Below are positions 7,891 to 16,150 of a stretch of DNA of 44,338 bases, one piece after another; the stretch's first letter is position 1; every line of letters begins with the position of its first letter. A program made the position numbers and the translations under genes. Source of the DNA: an uncultured Thiotrichales bacterium (GTDB taxonomy: Bacteria > Pseudomonadota > Gammaproteobacteria > CAZUMV01); the NCBI GenBank assembly GCA_938041655.1, contig CALISW010000170.1, positions 1 to 44,338 on the forward strand, written 5' to 3'. The notes beneath the pieces were generated by a model. It was not told where the DNA came from, ran no database searches, and saw only the letters and a list, made by a program, of their open reading frames with translations.

Positions 7891-9183
7891 TTATCTTTTG
7901 CTGATATCGACATAATCTCGCATGCCACTGCCTTCATAGACTTGTCGTGGTCGCCCGATTCTAAACTCATCATCACGTAACATTTCACGCCAGTGTGAGA
8001 CCCAGCCAACGGTTCTTGCCATAGCGAAAATTACAGTGAACATATTTAGCGGAATACCGAGGCGTCGTAAAATAATACCTGAATAGAAATCCACGTTCGG
8101 GTAGAGTTTTCTTTCAATGAAATAATCATCTTCAAGTGCGATACGCTCCAGCTCCATCGCGGTATCCAGTAACGGGCTTGAGCCACCCATTTCTTTTAGC
8201 AGCTTGTGGCACATGTCACGAATCAAACTGGCGCGTGGGTCAAAGTTCTTGTAGACACGATGCCCAAAGCCCATCAGTCGCACGCCGCTATTTTTGTCTT
8301 TGGCTAACTCGACGTAGTCCTGTACGGTTTTGTCTGACTCGGTAATGTCGGTCAACATGCGAATAACCTTTTCGTTAGCACCACCGTGTGAAGGACCCCA
8401 TAGGGATGAGATGCCAGCAGAAATAGCCGCATAGGGATTTGCTTCTGAGCTACCCGCCAATCTAACGGTAGAGGTAGACGCGTTTTGCTCATGATCCGCA
8501 TGGAGAATCAACATCAGATCCAGTGCTTTTACATGCAAAGGATCAGGTGTGTAATCTTCGGTCGGGAAAGCGAACATCATTTGTAGAAAGTTCTCTACAT
8601 AGCTCAATGAATTTTGTGGGTAAATGAACGGTAGACCTTTGGAGTGTTTATAACTCCACGCGGCTATGGTTGGCATTTTCGCCAATAGACGGTAGGCCGC
8701 TTTATCTTGTACGCCATGGTCGTGCACATTACTGGCGCTGGGATAAAATGCAGACAGAGCACCAACCGATCCAACCATCATCGCCATCGGATGTGCATCG
8801 TGGTTGAAGCCATTTATAAATCGACGCATACCTTCGTGTAACAGGGTGTGGTCGGTAATATTATGATTGAAGTCATCCAGTTGATTGCTATCTGGTAATT
8901 CACCGTGCAGTAACAGGTAGCAAACCTCGGTAAAGGTACTGTGTTCTGCCAGTTGCTCAATCGGAATACCACGATAGCGAAGAATGCCTTTGCCACCATC
9001 AATGAAGGTGATATCGCTGGCGCAACTACAAGTGCCTAAAAAGCCTGGATCATAGGTATACATACCCAGCTCTTTGTGCAAGGTTTTAATATTGATGCCA
9101 TGTGAGCCTTCTTTTGCTTCTCGCACCGGGAAATCCGCTTTATTGCCGGTCTCGTTATCAGTAATCGTTACAGTTCTGGTCAA
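7891..9183 (-). CDS. gltA: Citrate synthase (type II, hexameric)
   Basis: Condenses acetyl-CoA and oxaloacetate to citrate, the entry step of the TCA cycle. The 430-residue product has the type II layout: an N-terminal beta domain, TYDPGF...CASDITFIDG, LHADHEQNASTSTVR, the GPSHGGANE active-site His, FGHRVYKNFDPRA and the Asp in YPNVDFYSG. The start is a TTG at 9183 with AGGAG seven bases upstream. An ATG five bases further upstream opens only a two-codon frame (ATG GCT TGA) whose stop overlaps the TTG. No sdh genes lie upstream, unlike the usual gltA-sdh arrangement. It has its own promoter (9262-9290). Confidence 0.97.
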   Translation of the reverse strand: MTRTVTITDNETGNKADFPVREAKEGSHGINIKTLHKELGMYTYDPGFLGTCSCASDITFIDGGKGILRYRGIPIEQLAEHSTFTEVCYLLLHGELPDSNQLDDFNHNITDHTLLHEGMRRFINGFNHDAHPMAMMVGSVGALSAFYPSASNVHDHGVQDKAAYRLLAKMPTIAAWSYKHSKGLPFIYPQNSLSYVENFLQMMFAFPTEDYTPDPLHVKALDLMLILHADHEQNASTSTVRLAGSSEANPYAAISAGISSLWGPSHGGANEKVIRMLTDITESDKTVQDYVELAKDKNSGVRLMGFGHRVYKNFDPRASLIRDMCHKLLKEMGGSSPLLDTAMELERIALEDDYFIERKLYPNVDFYSGIILRRLGIPLNMFTVIFAMARTVGWVSHWREMLRDDEFRIGRPRQVYEGSGMRDYVDISKR

Positions 9184-9261
9184 GCCATTTCTCCTTATTA
9201 TTCGAAGCTTTAATATCAGCTACAGCTATAATCACCTTGATTTTAAGGGATTTATGCTCAA

Positions 9262-9290
9262 AATATTGTAATCCATCCGCACTATGTCAA
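9262..9290 (-). promoter_or_regulatory. gltA sigma70-type promoter
   Basis: On the minus strand TTGACA (9290-9285) is followed after 17 bp by AATATT (9267-9262), 4 of 6 to the -10 consensus. This places transcription start about 70 bp before the gltA TTG codon. Confidence 0.5.
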
Positions 9291-9308
9291 ATTTTTGTGA
9301 AAAATTTG
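9288..9308. promoter_or_regulatory. A/T-rich 9-bp palindrome abutting the gltA -35 box (candidate operator or UP element)
   Basis: Perfect arms CAAATTTTT (9288-9296) and AAAAATTTG (9300-9308) flank a 3-bp centre and overlap the first bases of the gltA -35 hexamer. An UP element or a repressor/activator site are both possible. Confidence 0.4.
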
Positions 9309-9561
9309 CCCATAAATGTCTCAGCAGATTAAAATAGAGACATAAGCTAAGCCGATAGAGTAGCTATTATAGCTTGAGAGCAGTTTTCTCTCTACAACAA
9401 AACGGCGGCAGGCTGAAGAATTCAGCAACGAAATCTCCCAATTGTGTTCCATCAAGGCCGCTATATATGCCTCTTATCCATATATGTCTGGCTGAAAATA
9501 TGAACTGTTTGTCATTATGGCGCTCAGAAGTAAGAGGATTGAATGTTGCAAACGGATTTAA

Positions 9562-10587
9562 ATGTTAATTAGAATTTTAATCACTCTGTTGGTTTTAAGT
9601 TCTCCTGTTACTCAGGCTGGCTGGTATGAAGTTGATACCACGCTGATGGGAACAGACGTGCATGTCTCTGCCTGGCACAAGCATGATCAACAGGCGCAGA
9701 AAGCAGTCGAGAGCGCGTTAACAGAAATGCGTCGGATCAATGCCTTGATGAGCACCTATGAATCCAGTTCTGAATTGTCCTTACTCAATCGAGAAGCCTC
9801 TCAGCAGGCAACCGTTGTATCTGACGAATTGTTGCAATTGATCAACCGCTCTCTTGAGATTTCAAAAAGTACCCATGGTGCTTTTGATGTGACCTATGCA
9901 TCAATAGGCTATTTGTATGATTACCGGGCCGGTACCAAACCCGAAGACAAACGCATTCAGGCGCAATTACCTGCTGTAAACTACGAGCACGTTGTAATCG
10001 ATGAGCAGGCAAACACGGTTGCTTATTCACATCCAGGCGTTCGAGTGGATCTGGGTGGTATTGCCAAGGGCTATGCGGTTGATCGATCGATTGAGATCAT
10101 CAAGCAGCACGGGATAGAAAATGCAATCGTAACGGCTGGTGGCGATACGCGTGTCTTGGGTAAAAAACTGGATCGTCCGTGGGTGGTTGGCATACAAAAC
10201 CCGCGTTCCGAGAAAGATGTAGTTGCCGTTATTCCATTGGTGAATGAATCTATTTCTACCTCGGGTGATTATGAGCGTTATTTTGATGATGAGGGTATAC
10301 GCTACCATCATATTATCGATCCCCAAACCGGTGACTCAGCCCGCGAGGTTAGAAGTGTCTCTATTCTCGGGAAAGAAAGTACCTACGCCGATGCATTGTC
10401 GACCAGCCTGTTTGTGTTGGGTCTGGATTCGGGGATGCAGTTAATTAATACAATTCATGGCTATGAAGCCATTCTGGTTGACCAGGAAGGTCGACTTCAT
10501 TATTCAAGAGGTCTGCAGCAATTTGCTGAGCAAGACCAACAACACGATGCGCTGGCCGGGAAGGTTAGTCAACTCGTTAATCAGTGA
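9562..10587 (+). CDS. apbE: FAD:protein FMN transferase (ApbE), exported
   Basis: Transfers FMN from FAD to a Ser/Thr of target proteins in the periplasm, making covalently flavinylated redox proteins. 341 residues with a cleavable signal peptide (cut after SPVTQA) and no lipobox Cys, so probably soluble. Family motifs present: TLMGTDVHV, the MSTYESSSELSLLN segment, VDLGGIAKGYAVD, GGDTRVLG, HHIIDPQTGDSA and the metal-site region STYADALSTSLFVLG. First gene of the long operon; the ATG at 9562 has only a weak ribosome site. Its target is probably another operon product; the DUF3570 protein carries the best-matching motif seen. Confidence 0.94.
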   Translation: MLIRILITLLVLSSPVTQAGWYEVDTTLMGTDVHVSAWHKHDQQAQKAVESALTEMRRINALMSTYESSSELSLLNREASQQATVVSDELLQLINRSLEISKSTHGAFDVTYASIGYLYDYRAGTKPEDKRIQAQLPAVNYEHVVIDEQANTVAYSHPGVRVDLGGIAKGYAVDRSIEIIKQHGIENAIVTAGGDTRVLGKKLDRPWVVGIQNPRSEKDVVAVIPLVNESISTSGDYERYFDDEGIRYHHIIDPQTGDSAREVRSVSILGKESTYADALSTSLFVLGLDSGMQLINTIHGYEAILVDQEGRLHYSRGLQQFAEQDQQHDALAGKVSQLVNQ

Positions 10588-10603
10588 GATGGTGGTATTA
10601 GAT

Positions 10604-13411
10604 ATGAAAGCATTAAACAATAAAATTAAAACGTTGAGCCTGTTGGTACTAGTCACTTTGCTGGCTGCTTGTTACGGCGGTTCAGGTGACGGAAATGGAA
10701 ACGAAGTAGCACTCGATGGCAGTACTGTGGGTGAAAGTGACACTGATAGTGGTTCACTGGTGAATGCCGACTTCTCGATTGCCTATGTAGACAGATCAGT
10801 AGAGTCTGCTGGTAACCCAACTGATGGCATTATCTTTAACCCGGGTGGTGATCTGTTTGTGAAAGATTTGTCATCGCCGAATGCCACTGAAAAAAATATA
10901 ACTGGCGAATACACGCAAGGTGAAGGCGATGTCTCTGACCCTGAAGTGTCTTATGACGCGAAAACCTTGTTGTTCAGTATGCGTGGCGCTGAGGATGAGA
11001 CCTGGAATTTGTGGGAGTATGAGCTTGAAACCGAAGAGCTGACTCGGGTCATTGCTGATGATTTGCTGGCCGACGAAGGCGATGATGTTGATGCCGCCTA
11101 TTTGCCGGATGGTCGAATCGTGTTCAGCTCCAATCGCCAGGAAAAAAGCAAACAAATGCTGGCGGCAGAAAATAAAGAAACCTATGCCTATCTCGATGAA
11201 TATGAGCGAGAGCGAACGATCGCCTTGCACGTAGTTAATCAGGGACGTGATCAGGTAAAGCAAATCTCTTTTAACCAGAGCCATGATCGTAACCCGACCG
11301 TCTTGAGCAGTGGCGAGATCATGTACTCACGTTGGGATCATGTTGGTAACCGTAATCACTTCCCGTTATTTTTTACCAACCCTGACGGCACCAGTATGTT
11401 TGTCTTGTATGGTTCTTTCAGTCCGGGTAATTCTTTTCTGCATCCGCGTGAAATGCCGGACGGCAAAGTTATTTCGTCTTTGATGCCGTTATCAGGTACG
11501 GGCGAGGGTGGTGCGTTAGTGATCATCGATGTCGATAACTTTTCTGAAAATAATGAACCTTCACCTGAATATACCGGTGAAGACGAGCAAGGTCAGGTAA
11601 GCGCTACCTTGAATGAAATACCGATTGGTGAAGAAACCTCCGAATTCGGTCGTTACTCAACACCTTATCCATTATGGGATGGCACCAATCGAGTGCTGGT
11701 CTCATGGACTGCGGCGCAAGAGCCGGATGAAGATGACATGATGATGGGTGAAGATGGGCCGCCACGTTACGGCATCCATATGCTTAATCTCGATGACACT
11801 TCACTTCGTCCTATCGCGCTCGCTGCAGAAGGACGAATCCTGACTGACCCAATCGCCATATTCCCACGTGACTTACCCAATGTGGTAGCGGACAAAACTC
11901 TTGATGCTGACTTGATCGCCGAGAACGCAGGAATTCTTAATGTAAAAAGTGTCTACGACACAGACTTCCTCGACATCATGGGTGATCGGGTACTGACCAG
12001 TAGTGAAGTTATTCCTAAAGCTGATGATGTGGCCGACTTGTTAACTCTCAAGCAAGCGAGTGCCGCGTCAAGACCCGCCAGATTTGTTCGCGTCAGTCGC
12101 GCAGTACCAACACCACCAGGTGTAATGACCGAAGATGTTGGTAACAATGAGATGGAGATGCAGGAAATTCTTGGCTACAGCACGGTTGAACCGGATGGTT
12201 CGTTGCGCATAAAAGTACCGGCTGATACGCCACTGGCACTAGCAGTAGTCGATGCCAAAGGTCGTGCTTTACAATCACACACCAACTGGTTGCAAGTGCG
12301 TCCCGGTGAAACCAGAACCTGCAATGGCTGTCATTCGCCACGTCGTGGCAGCGCAATCAACAGTGCTCCGATCGCGGGCGACCATAGCGGCACCAATTTT
12401 GCCGGCATGGAAGCCTTGGGTGAGACTATGGCTGAAACCCGCACTCGACTCGATGTTGATAGTATGGCGTTGAAAGCGGATATCGAATACGAAGATATTT
12501 GGACTATGGCCGCGGATGTTCCGGATTTGGCCTTTAGTATCACGTATGCAAATCTGCAAACACCAGCGCCCGCTAACGGCATTATTAATTATGTCGATCA
12601 TATTCAACCGATTTGGGATTTACACAACTGTGGTGGTTGTCATACCGGCGCAAATGGTACCTTGGATTTAAACAGCACGACCTCGGCAACTGGCAGACTG
12701 GCTTCCTTTGAGCAATTAACTCTGGGTGTACCGGAGCTGGATGAGGATGGCTTACCTCTGACGCGAATCGAAGAAGGCGAAATCATGGTGGTGCGTGCAC
12801 CGGCATTGGTGGAAATGGGCTCTTCTGATGAAAGTTCGCGTACCAGTCATTTGATCGAAAAACTCTATCAAACCGAGCTGCGTGCGGAACAAGCGCTAAC
12901 CGCTACTACGGTGAATCATTCGGGTATCTTGAATGATTCAGAATTGCGCCTGGTACAGGAATGGATCGATATTGGCGCGCAGTATTACAACAGTCCCTAT
13001 GAGGACGATGCCGGTAATGACAATTTTTATGCGCTCAATGAGATACGTAACTTCCCGGTCGGGCTGGATGAAGATGTGTTCGAGTCAGCGGTGCAGCCGG
13101 TGTTACTCAATCGTTGTGGTGGTTGCCATAGTGCTGTGGGTAGTGAAGGCGAACAAAATACAAATTTCTCGGCGCGCAAATTTGTGCTGACCGGTAGCGT
13201 CGAAGGAGATTTCAACATCACCCGTTCTTTGGTGAATGATATTTGTAATCCACAAAACTCACAGTTGTTGATTATGCCGACTATCATTCAGCAGGGTATT
13301 CTTGTGCATCCTGCGGTGGAAGGTGCACCTGTGCTATCAAGCAACGAAAATGATTACCAGACAATTCTGGCATGGATAGAAGATGCAGCTGCGCTCAATA
13401 ATTGTCCTTAG
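10604..13411 (+). CDS. Tri-haem PD40/beta-propeller lipoprotein resembling hydrazine synthase alpha subunit
   Basis: A 935-residue exported protein. From the ATG at 10604 a signal peptide ends in lipobox LLAAC, followed by a Gly/Asp-rich spacer. Residues about 50-400 hold TolB/PD40-type repeats (SYDAKTLLFSMR, YLPDGRIVFSSNR, LSSGEIMYSRW). Three CxxCH haem c sites follow at residues about 573, 676 and 838 (12320-12334, 12629-12643, 13115-13129). The first lies in the PGETRTCNGCH context typical of hydrazine-synthase-alpha-like proteins. That resemblance indicates fold and haem attachment, not hydrazine chemistry. Likely an outer-membrane or periplasmic electron carrier or oxidoreductase. The frame extends upstream to 10457, but that part overlaps apbE and lacks a signal peptide. 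Confidence 0.82.
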   Translation: MKALNNKIKTLSLLVLVTLLAACYGGSGDGNGNEVALDGSTVGESDTDSGSLVNADFSIAYVDRSVESAGNPTDGIIFNPGGDLFVKDLSSPNATEKNITGEYTQGEGDVSDPEVSYDAKTLLFSMRGAEDETWNLWEYELETEELTRVIADDLLADEGDDVDAAYLPDGRIVFSSNRQEKSKQMLAAENKETYAYLDEYERERTIALHVVNQGRDQVKQISFNQSHDRNPTVLSSGEIMYSRWDHVGNRNHFPLFFTNPDGTSMFVLYGSFSPGNSFLHPREMPDGKVISSLMPLSGTGEGGALVIIDVDNFSENNEPSPEYTGEDEQGQVSATLNEIPIGEETSEFGRYSTPYPLWDGTNRVLVSWTAAQEPDEDDMMMGEDGPPRYGIHMLNLDDTSLRPIALAAEGRILTDPIAIFPRDLPNVVADKTLDADLIAENAGILNVKSVYDTDFLDIMGDRVLTSSEVIPKADDVADLLTLKQASAASRPARFVRVSRAVPTPPGVMTEDVGNNEMEMQEILGYSTVEPDGSLRIKVPADTPLALAVVDAKGRALQSHTNWLQVRPGETRTCNGCHSPRRGSAINSAPIAGDHSGTNFAGMEALGETMAETRTRLDVDSMALKADIEYEDIWTMAADVPDLAFSITYANLQTPAPANGIINYVDHIQPIWDLHNCGGCHTGANGTLDLNSTTSATGRLASFEQLTLGVPELDEDGLPLTRIEEGEIMVVRAPALVEMGSSDESSRTSHLIEKLYQTELRAEQALTATTVNHSGILNDSELRLVQEWIDIGAQYYNSPYEDDAGNDNFYALNEIRNFPVGLDEDVFESAVQPVLLNRCGGCHSAVGSEGEQNTNFSARKFVLTGSVEGDFNITRSLVNDICNPQNSQLLIMPTIIQQGILVHPAVEGAPVLSSNENDYQTILAWIEDAAALNNCP

Positions 13412-13901
13412 TATAAGTCTGTTTTTTGCCGCCTGTGAGGTGGTAGATTCAGTTGATGAGAATCTGGCTGTTACCGGACGCAGTTTGTGTTTGAGTGATT
13501 ATCAGATGTGCATTGATCCGATTTTTCATGCCAACCTGTTGGGTAGTAGCGGCATTATCAATTGTTCATCCAGTGGTTGTCATGACACTGGTGCTGGTTC
13601 GGGTGGTGGCTTTAAATTACACCCAACTCCGGCATTAAATTCCGAGCAAATGCGGTCCAATTTCTTTACCGCACAAGCGTTTGCCAATTTTACTGCGGCG
13701 GGTGATTCAAAGCTGGTGCTGGAGCCTCTGACCGGGACTTTTTCGATTACAGGTAGTCATGCTGGAGGAGATATTTTTATTGATCAGACCGATCCATGCT
13801 ACATCGCAATCATCGACTGGGTCTCAAAACAGGTGGCTGATGAAAATAGTGCTGCCTGCGGTGCCTGTACTCCACCGGTTCTCAGCGCCTGCGGCTACTA
13901 G
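13383..13901 (+). CDS. Small lipoprotein with a CX4CH haem-like motif
   Basis: 172-residue lipoprotein (lipobox FFAAC) starting 29 bp inside the end of the PD40 gene, so the two are translationally coupled. It contains one C-S-S-S-G-C-H motif (13563-13583), i.e. four residues between the cysteines rather than two. A CX4CH haem site is known in some multihaem cytochromes. Several more Cys (SLCLSDYQMCIDP, CYIAIIDWV, CGACTPPVLSACGY) could form disulfides. The end pattern DPCYIAIIDWV resembles the terminal segment of cytochrome-like domains in the preceding protein. Function unknown; it probably works with that protein. Confidence 0.75.
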   Translation: MQLRSIIVLSISLFFAACEVVDSVDENLAVTGRSLCLSDYQMCIDPIFHANLLGSSGIINCSSSGCHDTGAGSGGGFKLHPTPALNSEQMRSNFFTAQAFANFTAAGDSKLVLEPLTGTFSITGSHAGGDIFIDQTDPCYIAIIDWVSKQVADENSAACGACTPPVLSACGY

Positions 13902-13937
13902 TTAGCCTGCTTATCAAGTAGAATCTAGGCACTCTAA

Positions 13938-14705
13938 ATGGACTTGAGATCTGTGGTCAGACTGATACAGCCAACAATATTTCTATTGTTGATCTTCATG
14001 CTTAATGTAGGTGCCGCCAATGCGGCTGAAGATCAGTATTTGCGCGTGCAAGTGACAGAGCCCTATCTGGAAATGTATACCGGCCCCGGGCGTGGCTTTC
14101 CGCGTTTCTATTCGGTAGAACGTGGTGAGTGGGTAGAAGTTATCAGCCGCAAGACAGACTGGTTTCAGGTCAGAACCCGCAAAGGTAAAAAGGGTTGGGT
14201 AAAAAGAGCTGAGTTGGAAAAAGCTCGGTCAATGAGTGGCTCACAGCTGGTCTTTGGTGGTAGTGGCGATGGCGACTTCCTGGGCCGTCGCATCGAACTG
14301 GGTTTTGTTACCGGTGTTTTGGAGGACGACCCGTTAATAGGTTTGCGAGCTGCCTGGTATTTGACTGATGGCATCGCACTGGAAGGTGCTTTTTCACATG
14401 TGCCGGGAGAATTCTCACGCTCATTTATTTATTCTGCCAATGTGGTGATGCAGCCCTATCCAGAGTGGAAATATTCTCCTTATGTCTCATTGGGTGCTGG
14501 CACCATAGAAAACGAGCCTAAAGCCACCTTGATTGGTGTGCGTGATACAGACGCTACAGTCTGGAGTGCAGCGCTAGGGGTGCGACGACAAATCTCTGGC
14601 AAGTTTATGTTCAGGCTTGAGGTCAGGGACCACCAGGCGCTGGTGAATTCATTCAATAATCAAAACCTGCTGGAGATCACAGCCGGTGTTTCATTCTTTT
14701 ATTAA
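13938..14705 (+). CDS. Outer-membrane beta-barrel protein with N-terminal SH3 domain
   Basis: 255 residues with a signal peptide (cut near ANAAEDQ). Residues about 35-95 form a bacterial SH3 domain (VTEPYLEMYTGPGRGFPRFYSVERGEWVEV..., then TDWFQVRTRKGKKGWV), often a peptidoglycan- or peptide-binding module. The rest (about 105-255) alternates polar and hydrophobic residues in strands and ends SFFY, fitting an eight-strand OM barrel of the kind shared by myxobacteria and gammaproteobacteria. It precedes a second barrel by 9 bp. The SH3 would lie in the periplasm and could tie the barrel to the wall or to the TPR scaffold. Confidence 0.78.
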   Translation: MDLRSVVRLIQPTIFLLLIFMLNVGAANAAEDQYLRVQVTEPYLEMYTGPGRGFPRFYSVERGEWVEVISRKTDWFQVRTRKGKKGWVKRAELEKARSMSGSQLVFGGSGDGDFLGRRIELGFVTGVLEDDPLIGLRAAWYLTDGIALEGAFSHVPGEFSRSFIYSANVVMQPYPEWKYSPYVSLGAGTIENEPKATLIGVRDTDATVWSAALGVRRQISGKFMFRLEVRDHQALVNSFNNQNLLEITAGVSFFY

Positions 14706-14714
14706 GGTGCTCAA

Positions 14715-15377
14715 ATGATAATAACTACAATCAGGCATGGGGTCGTTTCATTATTGCTGTTGATTTTGTGCTCACCCGTAGCTGTAGTCGCTGCAGAAGA
14801 GATAGAAGATTCACTCGAGGATGTCGAGCAAGTTGTCGTGCCTGAAATTTACCGGCGCGATGTTAAAGCCCCCAAAATTGATGCACGTGATTTCGAAGTA
14901 ACGGCTTATGTGGGTATTTTAAATATGGAGGATTTTGGCGCTAACGCAGTCGGTGGCTTACGCCTTGCTTATCATATTACTGAAGACTTTTTTATGGAGG
15001 CTGGCTTTGGCGCCTCTGAAATCAATGATGATTCGTTTCGACAATTTGGACTCAATGTTTTTCCATCATCACAAGAGTCACTTACTTATTACGATCTGAT
15101 GGTTGGCTACAACGTCTTGCCAGGTGAGTTTTTCTGGGGTGAAAATTATTCTATTCCCAGTGCGCTTTATGTCAGCGCTGGTGCCGGAAGTATGACTTTC
15201 GTGGATGAGGATTTTTTCACTGCCAATTTTGGTTTTGGCGTGCGTGCCCTGATTACCCAGGCGATCAGCGTGCATATAGATTTACGTGATCGGGTGATTT
15301 TTGATTCGGCCATTTTAGGTGATGAAAAAATCACCAATAATCTTGAGTTTACGATCGGTCTGGGCGTGTTTTTCTAG
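14715..15377 (+). CDS. Outer-membrane beta-barrel domain protein
   Basis: 220 residues: signal peptide (cut near VVAAEE), a short acidic stretch, then a barrel-like region from about residue 58 (FEVTAYVGILNMEDFGANAVGGLRLAYHITEDFFMEAGFGAS) to a terminal GVFF with aromatic final residue. The pattern matches the small OM barrels found beside AgmX/PglI-type proteins. It is a paralogue in shape to the preceding SH3-barrel. In the Agl/Glt comparison these two would take the place of GltA/GltB-type barrels; that is inference from context, not from sequence identity I can measure. Confidence 0.75.
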   Translation: MIITTIRHGVVSLLLLILCSPVAVVAAEEIEDSLEDVEQVVVPEIYRRDVKAPKIDARDFEVTAYVGILNMEDFGANAVGGLRLAYHITEDFFMEAGFGASEINDDSFRQFGLNVFPSSQESLTYYDLMVGYNVLPGEFFWGENYSIPSALYVSAGAGSMTFVDEDFFTANFGFGVRALITQAISVHIDLRDRVIFDSAILGDEKITNNLEFTIGLGVFF

Positions 15378-15389
15378 GAGGCCATACTT

Positions 15390-15917
15390 ATGAAAAAATT
15401 TACATTGAAACCAGCGTTACTTAAATACGGTTTATTGGTAATTATTTTACTGGCCCCAGCTATTGTTGCCGGAAAGTCATCTATGGTTGGTAAAGTCGGA
15501 CCTGATTTTGCAGGTTTAAGTTTTGACGGGTATTCACATCGTCTTGATGAGTTTAAAGGCAAAGTGATCATGATTAATTTTTGGGCCAGTTGGTGCGGCC
15601 CCTGCCGTCAGGAAATGCCGCCGCTGGAGCAACTTTATCAGCAGTATCGCAGCCTGGGCTTTGTGATTGTTGGCGTCAATGTCGATGAGAAGCTGGAGCC
15701 GGCAAAGAAAATGCTCGACAAGCTCGGTATTACTTATCCCAATGTTTTTGATAGCGATAATAATATTAGTAAAGGCTATAACGTTAGCGCCATGCCGATG
15801 ACAGTGATTATGGATACCACGGGAACAATCCGTTACGTCCATTACGGCTTCAAATCTGGTTACATGGATAAATACAGCCGCGAAGTGCGCCAGCTGTTAA
15901 CGGAGGCGCAACAATGA
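15390..15917 (+). CDS. TlpA/ResA-like periplasmic thiol-disulfide oxidoreductase
   Basis: 175-residue thioredoxin-fold protein with an N-terminal signal peptide or anchor (about 12-28). The active site WCGPC is at 15591-15605, cis-Pro in the AMPMTVIMD segment, and the preceding FKGKVIMINFWASW is typical of TlpA/ResA. It would reduce or exchange disulfides in the periplasm, e.g. keep haem-binding Cys of c-type cytochromes or the Cys tail of the next gene's product reduced. Excellent AGGAGG ribosome site at about 15376-15381. Overlaps the DUF4266 gene by 4 bp. Confidence 0.92.
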   Translation: MKKFTLKPALLKYGLLVIILLAPAIVAGKSSMVGKVGPDFAGLSFDGYSHRLDEFKGKVIMINFWASWCGPCRQEMPPLEQLYQQYRSLGFVIVGVNVDEKLEPAKKMLDKLGITYPNVFDSDNNISKGYNVSAMPMTVIMDTTGTIRYVHYGFKSGYMDKYSREVRQLLTEAQQ

Positions 15918-16150
15918 AGAAACTTTTTATAATAATTTGTCTGGGCCTGTTGGGCGGTTGTTCAAGTGTTGAGAAAGTACTTTCGCCAGAACCGTGGGTC
16001 ATGCCGTATGAGCGTGGTGAGTTGGCACAACCCATTATGCAGTTTAGTCGCAATCCGCTTTCCGACAAATTCAGGCAACACGTGTTTGATACCCGTGAAG
16101 GTGCACGTGGCGCCGGCGTAACCCAGGGTGGTGGTTGTGGCTGTAATTAG
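15914..16150 (+). CDS. DUF4266 lipoprotein with C-terminal Cys-Gly-Cys tail
   Basis: A 78-residue lipoprotein: signal peptide with lipobox LLGGC (Cys16), a PEPWVMPYERGELAQPIM core, SDKFRQHVFDTREGARGA, and a tail GGGCGCN whose two Cys codons are 16136-16138 and 16142-16144. The pattern fits the DUF4266 family; function unknown. The exposed CGC tail immediately after a TlpA-like gene suggests a thiol, metal or cofactor role. From memory, DUF4266 and DUF3570 genes commonly sit together near apbE; I could not check this. Its end overlaps the DUF3570 start. Confidence 0.82.
   Translation: MKKLFIIICLGLLGGCSSVEKVLSPEPWVMPYERGELAQPIMQFSRNPLSDKFRQHVFDTREGARGAGVTQGGGCGCN

Larger units (their letters stand above)
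9184..9561. other. 378-bp divergent intergenic region between gltA and apbE
   Basis: Carries the gltA promoter at its left side. Its right half must contain the apbE-operon start signals. There I see only a weak candidate (TTGTGT 9442-9447, 16 bp, TATATG 9464-9469) and small hairpins: AGCTA-3-TAGCT at 9362-9374 and GAGAG-7-CTCTC at 9376-9392. A 64-codon TTG-initiated frame at 9374 has no convincing ribosome site or family. No recognisable riboswitch or RNA gene. A long leader before apbE is therefore possible. Confidence 0.6.

Noticed and set aside
9374-9568. 64-codon frame before apbE
   Set aside because: TTG start without ribosome site, no signal peptide or motif; overlaps the apbE start.
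10604-13411. Hydrazine or anammox metabolism suggested by the hydrazine-synthase-alpha likeness
   Set aside because: Only fold and haem context are shared; no beta/gamma subunits or hydrazine dehydrogenase are present.
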